The notes beneath the pieces were generated by a model that searched no databases, was not told the DNA's origin, and saw only the letters and a program-made list of their open reading frames with translations. Source: Pseudomonas sp. URIL14HWK12:I12 (GTDB lineage: Bacteria; Pseudomonadota; Gammaproteobacteria; Pseudomonadales; Pseudomonadaceae). From it: a stretch of DNA of 64,000 nt. A program made the position numbers and the translations under genes. The stretch lies in the NCBI RefSeq assembly GCF_003097135.1, contig NZ_QEQL01000001.1:372001-436000 (forward strand). The letters are read 5' to 3'. Shown here piece after piece: positions 1 to 9,066 of this stretch (positions are counted from its first letter, which is position 1; the number at the start of each line of letters is the position of its first letter).

Positions 1-655
1 CGGCCGGCTCGACCTCGTCTGTCAGTTGGCCGTTTTCGATGATCAGAATGCGCTGTGAAAGGGCACTGAGAAATTCGATGTCCTGTTCCACCAGGATCAC
101 CCCCAGGTTCTGTTCCACGCGCAGGCGCTGCAGGGTTTCAATGATTTCGTCGCAGATCGATGGCTGGATGCCTTCAGTGGGCTCGTCCAGCAGGATGACG
201 TTCGGTTGCCCGCACAGGCAGCGGGCCAGGGCCAGCAATTGCTGCTCCCCGCCCGACAACGCCCCACCGGGCTGGTCGAGCAGGCGGTGCAGGCGCGGGA
301 AGTACGCGAGAATGCGCTCGATGGTGGCATCGGCTGCGGCGAAGTCCTTCACGCAACCCATGCGCAAATTTTCCCGTACGCTCAGGTAGGGGAAAATCTG
401 CCGCCCCTGCGGCACATAGCCGATACCGGCGCGGGCGCGTTGGTGGGCGGCGGCCTTGGTCAGGTCTTGGCCGGCAAAATGCAGGCTGCCGGCCATGGCG
501 GGGATTTCGCCCATCAACGCGCGCAGCAGGGTGGTTTTGCCCATGCCATTGCGGCCCAGCACACCGACGCAGGTGTTGTCGGCACAGCGCAGGTGGATGT
601 CTCGCAACACGGGAATACGCCCATAACCGGCGGACAAACCGATGACTTCAAGCAT
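1..655 (-). CDS. Branched-chain/urea-type ABC transporter ATPase, UrtE-like (3' end beyond window)
   Basis: This is the second ATPase of the ABC importer encoded to its right. Translating from the ATG at 655 gives a Walker A motif (GRNGMGKTT), an ABC signature (LSGGEQQLLALA) and a Walker B with LLDEPTEGIQPS, the pattern of LivF/UrtE subunits. The ATG overlaps the stop of the preceding ATPase gene by 8 bases, so the two are probably translationally coupled. The C-terminus lies outside the window. It would hydrolyse ATP at the inner face of the membrane to drive uptake. The subfamily (urea, short-chain amide or amino acid) cannot be settled from the ATPase alone. Confidence 0.9.
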   Translation of the reverse strand, partial: MLEVIGLSAGYGRIPVLRDIHLRCADNTCVGVLGRNGMGKTTLLRALMGEIPAMAGSLHFAGQDLTKAAAHQRARAGIGYVPQGRQIFPYLSVRENLRMGCVKDFAAADATIERILAYFPRLHRLLDQPGGALSGGEQQLLALARCLCGQPNVILLDEPTEGIQPSICDEIIETLQRLRVEQNLGVILVEQDIEFLSALSQRILIIENGQLTDEVEPA

Positions 656-1370
656 GCTTGATCTCCTGCTTGCCCAAGTACGCTTCGCGTACAGCCGGGT
701 CTTGGGTCACTTCGGCAAAGCTGCCCTGAGCCAGGATCGCGCCTTGGTTGAATACGGTGACGGTGCCTGCGATCAGGCGGATGAATTCCATGTCGTGCTC
801 GACCACCACGACAGTGCTGTGGGCGTTGATTTCCTTGATCAGCGCGGCGGTCTTGCGCACTTCCTGGTAGGTCATGCCGGCGGCGGGCTCGTCCAGCAGT
901 ACCAGCTCCGGGCGCGAGGCGAGGATCATGCCCAGTTCCACCCATTGGCGTTGGCCGTGCGCCAGGTCGCCCACCAGGCGCGAGCGCAAGCCAACCAGGC
1001 CGATGCGCTCCAGGGTTTGCTCGGCGGTGGTGCGGGCTTGGCTGGGTGCTTGCCGGCGGCTGGCGGCCAGGCGCAGGTTTTCCAGCACGTCCAGGCCGTC
1101 GAAGACGCTCGGCGCCTGGGTCTTGATACCGATCCCGAGCCGCGCCACCTGGTGCGGTGCCAATCCTGAAATACGCTGCCCCTTGAAGTGGCAGACGCCG
1201 CGCGTAGGCTTGAGTTGGCCACTGAGCATTTTGAAGAAGGTGCTTTTGCCGGCGCCGTTGGGGCCGATCAGGCAACGCAGCTCGCCGCGCTCAAGGTTGA
1301 AATCCACCGCCTTGACCGCGTGAACGCCACCGAAGCTGACGCCCAGGCCTTGGGTTTGCAACAGGCTCAT
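648..1370 (-). CDS. Branched-chain/urea-type ABC transporter ATPase, UrtD-like
   Basis: First ATPase of the importer, 240 residues. Walker A is GPNGAGKST, Walker B LLDEPAAGM, and the signature is AHGQRQWVELG rather than LSGGQ; that altered signature is typical of UrtD-type subunits as opposed to LivG. I place the start at MSLLQTQG (1370) because its ATG overlaps the TGA of the permease gene (ATGA), whereas a longer reading frame begins inside the permease. Its 3' end overlaps the next ATPase by 8 bases. It pairs with the UrtE-like subunit and both permeases. Assignment to the family is secure; the transported compound is not. Confidence 0.9.
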   Translation of the reverse strand: MSLLQTQGLGVSFGGVHAVKAVDFNLERGELRCLIGPNGAGKSTFFKMLSGQLKPTRGVCHFKGQRISGLAPHQVARLGIGIKTQAPSVFDGLDVLENLRLAASRRQAPSQARTTAEQTLERIGLVGLRSRLVGDLAHGQRQWVELGMILASRPELVLLDEPAAGMTYQEVRKTAALIKEINAHSTVVVVEHDMEFIRLIAGTVTVFNQGAILAQGSFAEVTQDPAVREAYLGKQEIKHA

Positions 1371-2392
1371 AGTGCGCGCTCCTGTGCAGGTGCCGGTTGT
1401 GGGCGGCGTTGGAACCCCCGTGCTATCCAACCGGTCAAGGTCGGCAGCAAGCCACGGGGCAGCAACATCACGAATGCCAGCAGAATCAGGCCGAGCACAA
1501 AACCGCTGTCGACATGCTGCTGCTCACCGAGGCGCGCCATCAGCGCCTGGATGCCGATGCACGCCAGGATCGGCCCGAACAGGGTCCCACGGCCACCGAC
1601 GATGACCCAGATGATGATCTGCGCCGATTGCGCCAGCCCGAACACACCCGGGCTGACAAAGGCGCCCCAGTTGGCGAACAGGCAACCGGCAAGCCCGGCA
1701 ATGCCGCCGCCCAGGCTGAACACGATCAATTTGTGCAAGCGCGTGTCATAGCCGAGCAAACCGGCGCGCTGTTCGTTCTCACGGATGGCAACCACCACTT
1801 TGCCGAAGCGGCTGGCCAGTAGCGCGCGCAGCCCCAGGTAGCAGAGGATCAACGCCGCGCCGATTACCTGGAACAGGGTTTCCGGGTCCAGCACGCGCTC
1901 AGGGTCGAATGGCATGTTGAGCGTGGGAATCGCCGGAATGCCGTTGAACCCGCCAAGCAGCGCGCTGCCGATGTGGTATTCAGCGCCTGAGGTTGAGTTC
2001 ATCACGTTGAACAGGATCAGCGTGACCGCCAGCGTGATCACCCCCAGGTACACGTCGCTGATGCCGCCATAGAACATGAAATAACCCATGGCAGCGGCGA
2101 GCAAGGCGGGCACCGCGATGGCCAGCAGCACCGGCCAGGTGCTGTCGCCGATGTTCAGCACGCCGATGGCATATGCATAGGCCCCCAGGCCGAAAAACGC
2201 CGCCTGGCCAAAACACAGGATGCCGCCAAAGCCCCAGATGAACGCCAGGCTCAAGGCGAGCAGCGCCATCACCAGGTAGATGGTCAGAGACAGCAAGCTG
2301 AACAGGTCCAGCCACTGCGGCAGGACCGCTACCAGAAGCGCGGCCACGACGCTGCCGAGCACCGGTAACAGGGTGCGGGTATCAACAGGCAT
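1367..2392 (-). CDS. ABC transporter permease, UrtC-like (LivM family)
   Basis: Inner-membrane permease of 341 residues with about nine hydrophobic segments. The stretch LAFIWGFGGILCFGQAAFFG is the conserved LivM/UrtC signature, and EN-rich cytoplasmic loop VVAIRENEQRAGLLG is the EAA-like ATPase contact region. Its ATG shares one base with the stop of the upstream permease gene (TGATG), and its stop overlaps the next start. Together with the UrtB-like subunit it forms the membrane channel. Confidence 0.9.
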   Translation of the reverse strand: MPVDTRTLLPVLGSVVAALLVAVLPQWLDLFSLLSLTIYLVMALLALSLAFIWGFGGILCFGQAAFFGLGAYAYAIGVLNIGDSTWPVLLAIAVPALLAAAMGYFMFYGGISDVYLGVITLAVTLILFNVMNSTSGAEYHIGSALLGGFNGIPAIPTLNMPFDPERVLDPETLFQVIGAALILCYLGLRALLASRFGKVVVAIRENEQRAGLLGYDTRLHKLIVFSLGGGIAGLAGCLFANWGAFVSPGVFGLAQSAQIIIWVIVGGRGTLFGPILACIGIQALMARLGEQQHVDSGFVLGLILLAFVMLLPRGLLPTLTGWIARGFQRRPQPAPAQERAL

Positions 2393-3261
2393 CAGAACGC
2401 CCTCCGAAAGAATCGACCGGTAATGCCCTGGGGCAATACACGAATCAGCACAATGGCCGCCAGCAGCAACGCCACTTCACCGAACACCGGGGTGCTGAAG
2501 AACGTCACTAGCTGGCTGATCACGCCGAAGCCACCGGCAGCAGTGAGGGTGCCGGTGATCACTGCGCTCCCGCCGCCGATCACGGTGATGAAAGCCTTGG
2601 CGATATAGCTGGCGCCCAGGGTTGGAATCACCCCGGTGAGCGGCGCCAGCACGGCACCGCCCAGGCCCGCGAGCGCTGCGCCCAGGCCAAAGGTCAGGCT
2701 GTAGATGCGCCCCGGGTTGGCCCCCAGCGCCGCGGCCATCTTGGCGTTCTGCATGGTGGCGCGGGCGCACAGGCCGAAATGGGTAAACCGCAGCAGCGCC
2801 CACATCCCCAGCAGCACGGCCACCGCCACGGCGATCACGAACAGGCCGTAGCCACTGGTTTGATAAGCGCCCACGGTGATGCCCGGTAGCGGTGAGCTGA
2901 TACCCACCGTGGTGTTGCCGAACAGCATAGTGGCGGCTCCGGTCAGTGCCAGGCTCAGGCCCCAGGTGGCGAGCATGGTGTCGATCATCCGGCCATACAG
3001 GTGCCGCACCAGCAGGCGCTCCACCAGCATGCCAAACAGGCCCACGCTCAAGGGGGCCAACACCAGGATCGAAATCCAGATCGGTACGTGCAGGTTATGG
3101 GTGGCAAGCACGGCGACGTAACCGCCGAGCATCATGAATTCACCGTGGGCGAGGTTGATGATTTTCATCATCCCGAACACCACCGACAGGCCAATGCTCA
3201 ACAGCACCAGCGTGGCGATGGCGCCCACGATTTGCAGGGAAAAAATGGCGGCCCAATCCAT
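2392..3261 (-). CDS. ABC transporter permease, UrtB-like (LivH family)
   Basis: Inner-membrane permease of 289 residues. NLAHGEFMMLGGY near residue 38 is the LivH/UrtB hallmark, and the mid-protein loop ARATMQNAKMAAALG matches the ATPase-coupling loop. It lies 10 bases downstream of the binding-protein gene. It is shorter than UrtB proteins that carry an extra N-terminal periplasmic domain, which fits the FmdE-like short-chain amide permeases better than true cyanobacterial UrtB; this is inference. Confidence 0.9.
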   Translation of the reverse strand: MDWAAIFSLQIVGAIATLVLLSIGLSVVFGMMKIINLAHGEFMMLGGYVAVLATHNLHVPIWISILVLAPLSVGLFGMLVERLLVRHLYGRMIDTMLATWGLSLALTGAATMLFGNTTVGISSPLPGITVGAYQTSGYGLFVIAVAVAVLLGMWALLRFTHFGLCARATMQNAKMAAALGANPGRIYSLTFGLGAALAGLGGAVLAPLTGVIPTLGASYIAKAFITVIGGGSAVITGTLTAAGGFGVISQLVTFFSTPVFGEVALLLAAIVLIRVLPQGITGRFFRRAF

Positions 3262-3271
3262 GTCGGCCTCC

Positions 3272-4510
3272 TTACAGCGCGATGCTGTATTGTTTGGCGT
3301 CGCGCGGGTTCTTCACCAGGTCGCAGACTGCGGCGGTGTCGGAAGGCGCCTGCTGGGCGAAGCTTTCGACCACCTCCAGGCGGCGATCGCGAACTTCGGC
3401 GATGTGCACATCGAGCACACAGTGGTGGGTCGCCGGGTCAATGCTGACCTTGCCGCTGGGCATGTCCAGGCTGATGCCTTTTTCCAGCGCCTCGGTCACG
3501 GCCATGCGGTCTACGGTGCCGGCCTGGCGTACACCCTCGGCCCACAGCATCATGCCTTGGTAAGCACCCATGGCCAGCTCGGTGATGTACGGATAGTCCG
3601 CGCCGAAGCGCTTGTGGAAGCGCTCTACGAACGCCTGGTTCTGCGCCGTGGCCAGTTCCTGCACATAGTTCTGGCAGATCAGGATGCCGTTGCACTCCTC
3701 AGGCGACAGCACGATATGCTCGTTACCCCCGGCGAAGGTGGTGGAAGCGATCGGCAGCTTGCCGGTCATGCCTGCGGCTTTCCATTGGCGATAGAACGAC
3801 ATGTGCGCCCCACCCACCAGCGCCGACCAGACGAAGTCCGGCTTGGCTTCCTGGATCTTCGAGATGGTCGCGCCGAAGTTGGTCACATCCAGAGGGAAGA
3901 ACTCGATGCCAACGCTCTCGCCGCCCGCTTGCTCGACGTACTTCTTCACCCAGGCGGTGACGATCTGCCCGTAGTTGTAGTCTGCCGCAACGATGTAAAC
4001 CTTTTTGCCCCACTTCTTGGTGACATGGGATACCAGCTTCTCTACGGTCTGGCCGGGAGTGACACCGGTGCCGAAGAAATTGCGGTCACACACACCGCCT
4101 TCGTATTGGTTGTTATAGAAATAGAGCGTCTTGTAACGGTCCAGCACTGGACGCACCACTTCCCGCGATGCAGACGTGATACCGGCGTGCACCACCGCTG
4201 CGCGATCCTTCAGTGCTGCCTGCTGGGCGTATTGTGCGTACAGCTGCATGTTCGACTGGGTGTCGTATTTGATCAGGTTCAACGGGCGGCCGAGCAGGCC
4301 GCCGGCACCGTTGAGCTCCTCGACAGCGAAGGTCAAAGCGTCGACGATGGGTTTGCCGTAGATGTCGAGGCCACCGGAGCTGTCGTACAGCGAGGCGACA
4401 TTGATCGCGCCGTCGGCGGCAAACGCCGAGAAACTCTTGAGGCTCAAGGTGGACAATGCCGCTGCGGAAATTGCAGACGTGCGCAGGAAAGTTCGACGAT
4501 TCATAGCCAT
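3272..4510 (-). CDS. Tat-exported ABC transporter substrate-binding protein, UrtA/FmdD-like
   Basis: Periplasmic binding protein, 412 residues from the chosen start. The start MAMNRRTFL at 4510 is preceded by AGGAG eight bases upstream; a longer open frame has no ribosome site. NRRTFLRTSAIS is a twin-arginine type signal followed by a hydrophobic stretch and AFA cleavage site. The mature part has the type I periplasmic-binding fold (GLDIYGKPIVDAL near the N-terminus, FNNQYEGG region) seen in UrtA, AmiC and FmdD. Family members bind urea or short-chain amides. The expected neighbouring amidase or formamidase would lie left of the window, so the ligand remains open. Confidence 0.88.
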   Translation of the reverse strand: MAMNRRTFLRTSAISAAALSTLSLKSFSAFAADGAINVASLYDSSGGLDIYGKPIVDALTFAVEELNGAGGLLGRPLNLIKYDTQSNMQLYAQYAQQAALKDRAAVVHAGITSASREVVRPVLDRYKTLYFYNNQYEGGVCDRNFFGTGVTPGQTVEKLVSHVTKKWGKKVYIVAADYNYGQIVTAWVKKYVEQAGGESVGIEFFPLDVTNFGATISKIQEAKPDFVWSALVGGAHMSFYRQWKAAGMTGKLPIASTTFAGGNEHIVLSPEECNGILICQNYVQELATAQNQAFVERFHKRFGADYPYITELAMGAYQGMMLWAEGVRQAGTVDRMAVTEALEKGISLDMPSGKVSIDPATHHCVLDVHIAEVRDRRLEVVESFAQQAPSDTAAVCDLVKNPRDAKQYSIAL

Positions 4511-4889
4511 TCGGAAGACTCCTGAAACCGGACCTGGCATCCAACACGCCCCGAACAGGCCAGAAGCCAGGCTGGCACGGCACGAGGGGCGGCGAGGAAT
4601 GGGGAAGGTCTGGAAGAAATGCAGGCGGGGAAGGGGGCCTGCTTTCATTTACCGACGGCGCTGTCGGCTGGATATGTGAGTCGCTTCACTTGGAGACGCC
4701 AACCGCATCGTTGGGGTTGGGTCGCCCATCCGCAGAAGATGGGGGAAACGAAAACCGCTAGGTGCGGTGCTCACGGGGCAGCAATTTCTAGGCCACAAAA
4801 CCTATGCTTATGATTTATAGGACTATTTTTACAACCTAGCTTCTTCGCCCTGGCATCAAGGGTTGCGATGTGGGTAGTAATGAAGCACT

Positions 4890-4912
4890 CCGTGCCCAGG
4901 TTTTGGGCACGG
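4890..4912 (-). terminator. Perfect 9-bp hairpin downstream of galBCD
   Basis: CCGTGCCCA at 4890-4898 pairs perfectly with TGGGCACGG at 4904-4912 around a 5-base loop. Read on the minus strand it lies about 260 bases after the galD stop and is followed by a moderately T-rich stretch without a clean U-run. It could be a weak terminator for the gal operon or an operator in front of the ABC transporter genes. Confidence 0.4.
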
Positions 4913-4995
4913 GTGACATCCAGCCCAGGCGCGCTGCGCCTCGATGCCGGGAGCTGGGCGTCATGACCTGGGAGGTAACCGCTTTGGGTCAGCTC

Positions 4996-5103
4996 TCAGA
5001 CATTTCCGCCAGCGTCGAACAGACCAAAACCATTCGGGAGATAGCAGACCAGGGGAGGGGTGCCGGGAAATCCGTCGTTGGCGGAGTTACGGTAAGGAAA
5101 CTG
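4996..5103 (+). pseudogene. Possible remnant of a methyl-accepting chemotaxis protein signalling domain
   Basis: In the frame of 4999 the translation reads DISASVEQTKTIREIADQ, then GRG, and ends near VRKL. In intact chemoreceptors EIADQ is followed by [21 protein letters not shown] and later by ADEVRKL. The match suggests an in-frame deletion between the two DQ motifs plus later drift. No start, transmembrane or ligand domain remains. The resemblance is short, so chance cannot be excluded. Confidence 0.3.
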
Positions 5104-5171
5104 AATCTTTTGGGCAATTCATCAGTGTTGGGGGAGGGTGACTGCCCACAGGGGTGTTACGCAGCGTTGGA

Positions 5172-6284
5172 TCAGATCGACGCTGGTTCAACGGTTTCAT
5201 TCGCAAATGCAGTACTGAACACCGATTGGCGCACGTACACATGGCCATCAAACAACAATCGAGCGGTTCTCACCAGTCCGCAACCAGCGAGCTGGCCGTT
5301 GTCCAGACGCAAGCGCACACTAAATTCGCCCGTTGGGTGTTCGACCGACAGCTGCTGCTCGTCCTGATCGTTCGTGCAAGCCATTGCCTCAGCAACCGTG
5401 CCCTTGATCAGGCAGGCGGACGCAACGCTGACAGCGCCGAACACGCCGATGGAAACATGACATTTATGCGGGATGAAGCTGCGGCTACTGATGGCGCCTC
5501 CGGCAACGGGAGGCGCTATCAGGACCATTTTAGGGACTGTACGCAGAGTAACATCACCCAGGTTCATCTGGATGCCAGCCTCCAGCCGAATAACCTCGAT
5601 GCGGCGTTTCAGATCGGCGTTGGCGTCCAGGGCTGCACAGGTTTCATAGCCAGTACAGCCCAAATCGGCTGCACGGATGAGCACTACAGGCATGCCATTG
5701 TCGATGCAAGTAACCTGAACGCCGCCCAACCGATCAGCAGGGTTACCGGTGGGCAGCAGTGCCCCACAGCTTGAACCCGCAATATCGTCAAACTCGACAA
5801 CGACCGGCGCTGCTGTCCCCGGAACGCCATCGATCCTGATCTCGCCGTCGTAGTTCACAGCATCGTCTTGCGTTTGAATGATCGCGGTTGCCGTCTGCCC
5901 TGTGTTTTCCATGAAAATTCTGACCGCAGTCCGTTCTCCTTGAATGGCCATCAGCCCGCGCTCGATGGCAAATGGGCCCACGCCGGAAAGAATGTTGCCG
6001 CAGTTTTGCCCGTAATCGACGCGTGCCTCCCCCACAGCCACCTGGGCGAACAAATAGTCGACGTCCACACCGGGACGACGGGAGCGACGGATGATCGCCA
6101 CTTTGCTTGTTAACGAATCAGCACCGCCAATCCCATCGATCTGCCGGACGTCAGGTGAACCCATGGCAGCCAGCAGCACCTGGTCACGCACTTGTGCGTC
6201 AGCCGGCAAATCGTCTGCCAGGAAGTAAGCGCCCTTGGAGGTGCCGCCACGAATCAGCATGCAGGGGATACGGGCTTGAGCCAT
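5172..6284 (-). CDS. galD: 4-oxalomesaconate tautomerase GalD (PrpF family)
   Basis: 370 residues, PrpF-like isomerase. The N-terminus IPCMLIRGGTSKG and the later VDYGQNCGNILSGVGP are the family signatures containing the catalytic cysteine region. GalD converts the keto form of 4-oxalomesaconate, the gallate ring-cleavage product, to the enol form used by GalB. It is last in galB-galC-galD, starting 3 bases after galC. In isolation the protein could be another PrpF-type isomerase, but the neighbouring gallate dioxygenase, hydratase and aldolase fix the role. Confidence 0.92.
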   Translation of the reverse strand: MAQARIPCMLIRGGTSKGAYFLADDLPADAQVRDQVLLAAMGSPDVRQIDGIGGADSLTSKVAIIRRSRRPGVDVDYLFAQVAVGEARVDYGQNCGNILSGVGPFAIERGLMAIQGERTAVRIFMENTGQTATAIIQTQDDAVNYDGEIRIDGVPGTAAPVVVEFDDIAGSSCGALLPTGNPADRLGGVQVTCIDNGMPVVLIRAADLGCTGYETCAALDANADLKRRIEVIRLEAGIQMNLGDVTLRTVPKMVLIAPPVAGGAISSRSFIPHKCHVSIGVFGAVSVASACLIKGTVAEAMACTNDQDEQQLSVEHPTGEFSVRLRLDNGQLAGCGLVRTARLLFDGHVYVRQSVFSTAFANETVEPASI

Positions 6285-6287
6285 GAA

Positions 6288-7004
6288 TCAATCCTCCAGT
6301 TGCTCAACATTGTCGAAATACTTGAGGCCTTTCTCCGCCAGCTTTTCACGCATGTTATAGATATCGAGCCCTAGCTCACCTGCGGCCAGGCGCAGACGTT
6401 TTTGCTCCTCGAGGTCGGCTCGTTTGCGGCTGCTCTCCACGACACGCTGCAATTGCTCCCGGCGTACGATGACCACACCGTCATCATCCGCCAGCACCAC
6501 GTCACCTGGATTGACCAGTTGCCCGGCGCAGACCACGGGAATGTTCACCGACCCCAGCGTTTCCTTGATCGTTCCCTGTGCGTGGACGGATCGAGACCAG
6601 ACGTGGAAGCCCATTTCACGCAATGTTCGGGTATCTCGAACACCTCCATCGATGATCAAACCACGAACACCGCGAGCCTGAAGCGAGGTTGCGAGAAGAT
6701 CTCCGAAGAAACCGTCGGTGCAGGGTGAACTTGGCGTCACGACCAGCACGTCCCCGGGCGTGCATTGCTCAACGGCCACATGGAACATCCAGTTATCGCC
6801 GGGAGCGACGAGCACCGTGACGGCCGATCCGCTCATGGCGATATCGTGCTGAACCGGGCGAATCTCTGACGCAAGGAGGCCTTTGCGGCCCTGCGCTTCG
6901 TGAACCGTAGCCACACCATAGCGAGTGAGCTCATCTATAAGCGTCGCGTCGCCTCGCTCGATGTTACGCACGACTATGCCAGTCTTGCCTACCAGATTGC
7001 TCAT
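6288..7004 (-). CDS. galC: 4-carboxy-4-hydroxy-2-oxoadipate aldolase GalC (RraA-like fold)
   Basis: 238 residues. Motifs [20 protein letters not shown] and [22 protein letters not shown] are characteristic of class II pyruvate aldolases of the HMG/CHA family; the GGVRD segment supplies Arg and Asp of the metal site. It cleaves 4-carboxy-4-hydroxy-2-oxoadipate to pyruvate and oxaloacetate, the last step of gallate degradation. The start overlaps the galB stop by 4 bases, implying translational coupling. Confidence 0.93.
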   Translation of the reverse strand: MSNLVGKTGIVVRNIERGDATLIDELTRYGVATVHEAQGRKGLLASEIRPVQHDIAMSGSAVTVLVAPGDNWMFHVAVEQCTPGDVLVVTPSSPCTDGFFGDLLATSLQARGVRGLIIDGGVRDTRTLREMGFHVWSRSVHAQGTIKETLGSVNIPVVCAGQLVNPGDVVLADDDGVVIVRREQLQRVVESSRKRADLEEQKRLRLAAGELGLDIYNMREKLAEKGLKYFDNVEQLED

Positions 7005-7738
7005 CCCAGGCTCTCCGTGACACGGGGGAAGATGCTTTGATAACCCTCACCGTAGATGATGTCTTTGGCAGCCGTGATGCCGATGTTGCGCTTGGCTTGC
7101 ACGCCACGCTGTAACGCCACCCGGGTGTAGTACTCCCAGAGGTGCTCCTGGCCGGCCATGCACTGGATCGCAGCGTATTTCTTGCCCCACACCGACGTGA
7201 TATCCAGCAGCACATCGGGCTTCCACTCGCATTGCTCTGGCTGGTGCGGCTCAAAACTGTAGACGGGAGGAGCGCCTACGATTTTCTCGCCGGGCTTGTA
7301 GCCTTCAGCCTGGGCAATGATCCGCGCTTCCTGGGCCAGATGGATCGCCAGCGGATGATCGTAGTTGTAAGGGTCTTTGAGCGAGTGACTCAAGACAAAC
7401 TCCGGCTGTACCTTGCGAAACACATCGGCCAGGCGGAACAGGGTGTCAGTATCGGCTCGCATCGGGTAGTCGCCGATGTCGAAGAACTCGACGCTAGCAC
7501 CCAGAATGTCAGCTGCCGCTTGCGCTTCTTCGCGTCGTGCGGCCTTGACCTTGCTCTCCGTCATCTCGCCTTTGCGCCAAAGCTTCGCGGATTCGCCTCG
7601 TTCGCCAAACGACAAGCACACGATGTGCATGGCGTAACCTTGTGAAGCGTGCAGCGCGATGGCTCCACCGGCGCGCCAGACGAAGTCTGCGGAGTGGGCG
7701 CTGACAACCAGCGCGGATTTTTGCAATGGGCTGTTCAT
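7001..7738 (-). CDS. galB: 4-oxalomesaconate hydratase GalB (PIG-L/LmbE family)
   Basis: 245 residues from [12 protein letters not shown] at 7738; a longer frame exists but the family begins with the Rossmann-like strand [17 protein letters not shown]. In most PIG-L enzymes this motif is AHPDD; GalB-type hydratases carry HSAD, as here. GERGES and the later H-bearing [15 protein letters not shown] complete the zinc site. It hydrates enol 4-oxalomesaconate to 4-carboxy-4-hydroxy-2-oxoadipate. First gene of galBCD, divergent from galR. Confidence 0.93.
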   Translation of the reverse strand: MNSPLQKSALVVSAHSADFVWRAGGAIALHASQGYAMHIVCLSFGERGESAKLWRKGEMTESKVKAARREEAQAAADILGASVEFFDIGDYPMRADTDTLFRLADVFRKVQPEFVLSHSLKDPYNYDHPLAIHLAQEARIIAQAEGYKPGEKIVGAPPVYSFEPHQPEQCEWKPDVLLDITSVWGKKYAAIQCMAGQEHLWEYYTRVALQRGVQAKRNIGITAAKDIIYGEGYQSIFPRVTESLG

Positions 7739-7863
7739 GACGGGGCAGGCTCCCTTATTGGTTTCTACCGATGCTGACAGGCTTGCCAAGAAGGGACTAA
7801 TGCGTAAGGCTGGTGTACCCATACGTTTTCTTTATTGGGAATTCTTAAAGCAGTGAGGCGGCG
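7739..7863. promoter_or_regulatory. galB-galR divergent control region
   Basis: 125 bases between the galB and galR starts, the natural place for GalR binding and both promoters. TTATTGG occurs twice (near 7755 and 7832), and TTATTGG recurs near 11863 ahead of galT. No promoter hexamers can be called with confidence. Confidence 0.45.
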
Positions 7864-9066
7864 ATGCCTGAGATAGCGCTTCCACATTTGATGCAGATCC
7901 GTGCGTTCATTCGCATCGCCGACGAGGGAAGCGTGTCGCGGGCATCCGATGGATTGCTCCGTGCGCAATCGGTGGTGACTCGCGCGATCCGCGATCTCGA
8001 ACAAAGCCTCACCGTTCCGCTGTTTGAACGGCACGCCAGCGGCATGCTGCTCACCCCCTATGGCAAAGCCATTCTGCCTCGGGCGCGAAGGGTCATGGTC
8101 GAACTCGAATCAATTCCCACGATGATCGGCCATGCGCCTCATGAACCGTTGTATCTTCTGAACACCCGCCGCCTGCAGATTTTTGTGAAGTTATGCGAAA
8201 CACAGCACATGCAGACGGTCGCACGGTCGTTTAATCTCACGCAGCCTGCCATCAGCGCTGCACTGAAAATACTCGAGAACGGCGCGGGTAAGCCTTTGTT
8301 CGAAAGAACCGCGAGAGGCCTTCGACCCACACGAGCGAGTACTGAGATCCTCTATCCGATACGCCGGGCGTTGAACGATTTGCGCCATATTCGGGCTGAT
8401 GTAGCAATGATCAAGGGCTCGCTGCAAGGCTTGGTCACTGTGGGAGCGCTGCCTTTGGGACGCACACGCATTCTACCGCAGGCTTTCGTGCGGCTGCTGG
8501 TCGACCATCCCGGGGTTCGAATCGCCACGAACGAAAGTCCCTTCAACTTGCTGGCATTAGAATTACGCGCCGGAGATGTGGATTTCGTCTTTGGAGCGCT
8601 GCGAGGGCAGGATTACGCGAGCGACTTATTCGGCGAAAAATTGATTACCGAGGAGATGGTTATCCTCGCTGGCCGCGGTCACCCTTGGCTGGGCCGTGCC
8701 GTTACCCTTGATGATCTTGCCAGCGCGAGATTGGTGCTTCCACGCGCCGACACCCCTGCCAGGCTATTGCTGGAAACCCATTTCGCTGGACTCGGACGTA
8801 AAGCACCGGAGCCCGTCGTGGAGACGGGCGATATGGCGATTATCAGGGGGCTGCTTATGCGCTCGGACATGCTGGCGATCGTTTCAGAACACCAGTTGGA
8901 ATACGAGATTGCTTCGGGTGAACTTCAACGGCTGGATCTAAAATTGCAGGACACTCACCGTTCCATTGGGCTTATATACCGAACCAATGGCCTGCATTCT
9001 CCCGCCGCCGAAGCGCTCATCAAAAAAATCCGTGAAGTCACCCAAGAGGTCCTGGAAGGGGGTTAG
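7864..9066 (+). CDS. galR: LysR-type regulator GalR with two tandem winged-HTH domains
   Basis: 400 residues, about 100 longer than a standard LysR protein. Residues about 8-70 form one LysR HTH (IRAFIRIADEGSVSRASD, then LFERHASGMLLTPYG) and residues about 100-170 form a second one (LQIFVKLCETQHMQTVARS, then LFERTARGLRPT), followed by a single effector-binding domain from about residue 190 (GLVTVGALPLGRTRILP). It is divergent from galBCD and its 3' end overlaps galA by 4 bases, so it very likely controls gallate genes, with gallate as probable inducer (inference from family and context). Confidence 0.88.
   Translation: MPEIALPHLMQIRAFIRIADEGSVSRASDGLLRAQSVVTRAIRDLEQSLTVPLFERHASGMLLTPYGKAILPRARRVMVELESIPTMIGHAPHEPLYLLNTRRLQIFVKLCETQHMQTVARSFNLTQPAISAALKILENGAGKPLFERTARGLRPTRASTEILYPIRRALNDLRHIRADVAMIKGSLQGLVTVGALPLGRTRILPQAFVRLLVDHPGVRIATNESPFNLLALELRAGDVDFVFGALRGQDYASDLFGEKLITEEMVILAGRGHPWLGRAVTLDDLASARLVLPRADTPARLLLETHFAGLGRKAPEPVVETGDMAIIRGLLMRSDMLAIVSEHQLEYEIASGELQRLDLKLQDTHRSIGLIYRTNGLHSPAAEALIKKIREVTQEVLEGG

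Larger units (their letters stand above)
4511..5171. other. Long intergenic region with hairpin and possible decayed gene fragment
   Basis: About 660 bases without a convincing intact gene. It holds the promoter region of the ABC transporter operon (minus strand), a strong hairpin at 4890-4912 and a stretch at 4996-5103 that resembles a broken chemoreceptor signalling domain. A frame open from 4870 runs into the 3' part of galD on the opposite strand; I do not regard it as a gene. Confidence 0.5.

Noticed and set aside
3134-4525. Long plus-strand frame (463 codons) opposite the substrate-binding protein gene
   Set aside because: It mirrors high third-position GC of the minus-strand gene, has no known motif, and the minus-strand product is a clear binding protein.
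4870-5367. Plus-strand frame reaching into galD
   Set aside because: Overlaps the 3' end of galD by about 200 bases and lacks a ribosome site; only a short relic-like segment is noted.
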